A DNA stretch of 8,481 nucleotides, from NCBI GenBank assembly GCA_031284185.1, contig JAITAJ010000050.1:1-8481 (forward strand), in the 5' to 3' direction. Position 1 is the stretch's first letter. The number at the start of each line of letters is the position of its first letter. The notes under the pieces were generated by a model that saw only the letters and a list, made by a program, of their open reading frames with translations, ran no database searches and was not told where the DNA came from. The stretch is from Accumulibacter sp. GTDB taxonomy: Bacteria; Pseudomonadota; Gammaproteobacteria; Burkholderiales; Rhodocyclaceae. Shown piece by piece: positions 8,071-8,481 of the stretch. The position numbers and the translations under genes were made by a program.

Positions 8071-8481
8071 ATGTCTGAAACGATTCTATTGCGGAACGGC
8101 CTCGTCATCGACGGGACCGGCAAGACGGCGTATCGCGCCGACGTGTTGATCGACGGTGAGCGGATCGCCCGGATCGGGACCGCCGATCCGGGCGATGCCG
8201 CCGCCCAGTTCAACTACGCCCTGCTCCTCGAGAACGGGGAGGGCATGCCGATCGACAAGTCGCTCGCGGCGCACTATTACAAACTGGCTGCAGATCAAGG
8301 CTATGCTGCCGCTCAGTGCAATTACAGCTTCCTCCTCTTTAACGGCGACGGCATTCCGATGGACAAAGCACTGGCGGCGCATTATTTCAAAATGGCTGCC
8401 GATCTCGGGTGTGTGAATGCCCAGTGCAGTTATGGATTCATCCTTTCGAACGGAGATGGCATTCCGACGGACAAAGCACTG
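8071..8481 (+). CDS. Chimeric open frame: N-acyl-D-amino-acid deacylase N-terminus joined to Sel1 repeats (partial)
   Basis: The frame is open from ATG 8071 to the window end (137 codons, C-terminus missing). Residues 1-36 (LLRNGLVIDGTGKTAYRADV and LIDGERIARIG) match the first strands of D-aminoacylase-type amidohydrolases, which would fit this cluster. Residues from about 43 are Sel1-like 36-residue repeats: 43-78, 79-114 and 115-137 (cut off), each with an AQxxYxxxLxNGxG core and a DKxLAAHYxKxAAD helix. A normal deacylase would continue to a GFIDxHTH metal motif; none is present. The join falls around residues 38-45, at ADPGDAAAQ, which fits both families. No Shine-Dalgarno precedes the ATG, which abuts the inverted repeat. 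An N-terminal 40-residue stub cannot hold a deacylase active site, so enzymatic activity is unlikely. A real fusion, a disrupted gene or an assembly chimera are all possible. Confidence 0.7.
   Translation, partial: MSETILLRNGLVIDGTGKTAYRADVLIDGERIARIGTADPGDAAAQFNYALLLENGEGMPIDKSLAAHYYKLAADQGYAAAQCNYSFLLFNGDGIPMDKALAAHYFKMAADLGCVNAQCSYGFILSNGDGIPTDKAL
8197..8481 (+). repeat. 108-bp tandem repeats encoding Sel1 units
   Basis: The units are 8197-8304, 8305-8412 and 8413-8481 (cut by the window end). Units 2 and 3 are very similar: the 33 bases from 8341 and from 8449 differ at three positions. Unit 1 is more diverged. Hand counts give about 63% GC for 8221-8280 but 50-55% for 8281-8460, lower than the rest of the window. 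Such near-identical units often expand, contract or cause assembly errors. Confidence 0.85.

Noticed and set aside
8086..8416. Frames at 8086-8382 (minus) and 8156-8416 (plus, another frame)
   Set aside because: They are shadows of the Sel1 repeat region; the 8071 frame holds the periodic 36-residue pattern.

Overview
The window comes from a high-GC bacterial chromosome (mid-60s percent GC by eye). It carries one co-oriented plus-strand gene cluster with tightly packed genes. The gene set and codon style fit a betaproteobacterium, perhaps a Rhodocyclales- or Burkholderiales-like organism. That placement is inference, because the window has no rRNA or other taxonomic marker.

Positions 2-5721 encode a complete dipeptide/oligopeptide (Dpp/Opp-type) ABC importer. 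It has a periplasmic solute-binding protein (2-1549), two membrane permeases (1684-2625 and 2630-3472) and two ATPases (3570-4667 and 4732-5721). Next come a PLP-dependent DSD1-family D-amino-acid deaminase/aldolase-like enzyme (5729-7009) and a MurR/RpiR-family regulator (7014-7991). At 8071 a gene opens with an N-terminus typical of N-acyl-D-amino-acid deacylases. Read together, the cluster looks like a route for importing D-amino-acid-containing peptides or acylated D-amino acids, releasing the amino acid and deaminating it, probably under RpiR control. The substrate is inferred from context.

The unusual part is the right end. The last ~145 bp before the 8071 gene form a repeat element. 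Two short arms near 7937-7954 and 8051-8069 are inverted copies of each other. The right half holds eight tandem heptanucleotides of the form CTGTCCT/CTGATCC. The left half holds the same kind of heptad in reverse orientation and supplies the last ~20 codons of the regulator. A shorter heptad patch (4598-4618) sits in the last codons of the first ATPase gene. Immediately after the element, the deacylase-like gene keeps only ~40 residues of its family and then runs in frame into Sel1-type 36-residue repeats that continue past the window end. GC falls to about 52% in the later repeats. This chimera is either a real gene fusion or replacement, or an assembly join at a short shared sequence, and is the feature most worth checking.

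No gap between genes exceeds 300 bp. No tRNA, rRNA, insertion sequence, transposase, CRISPR array or convincing plus-strand terminator was seen. The promoter of the operon must lie upstream of the window.
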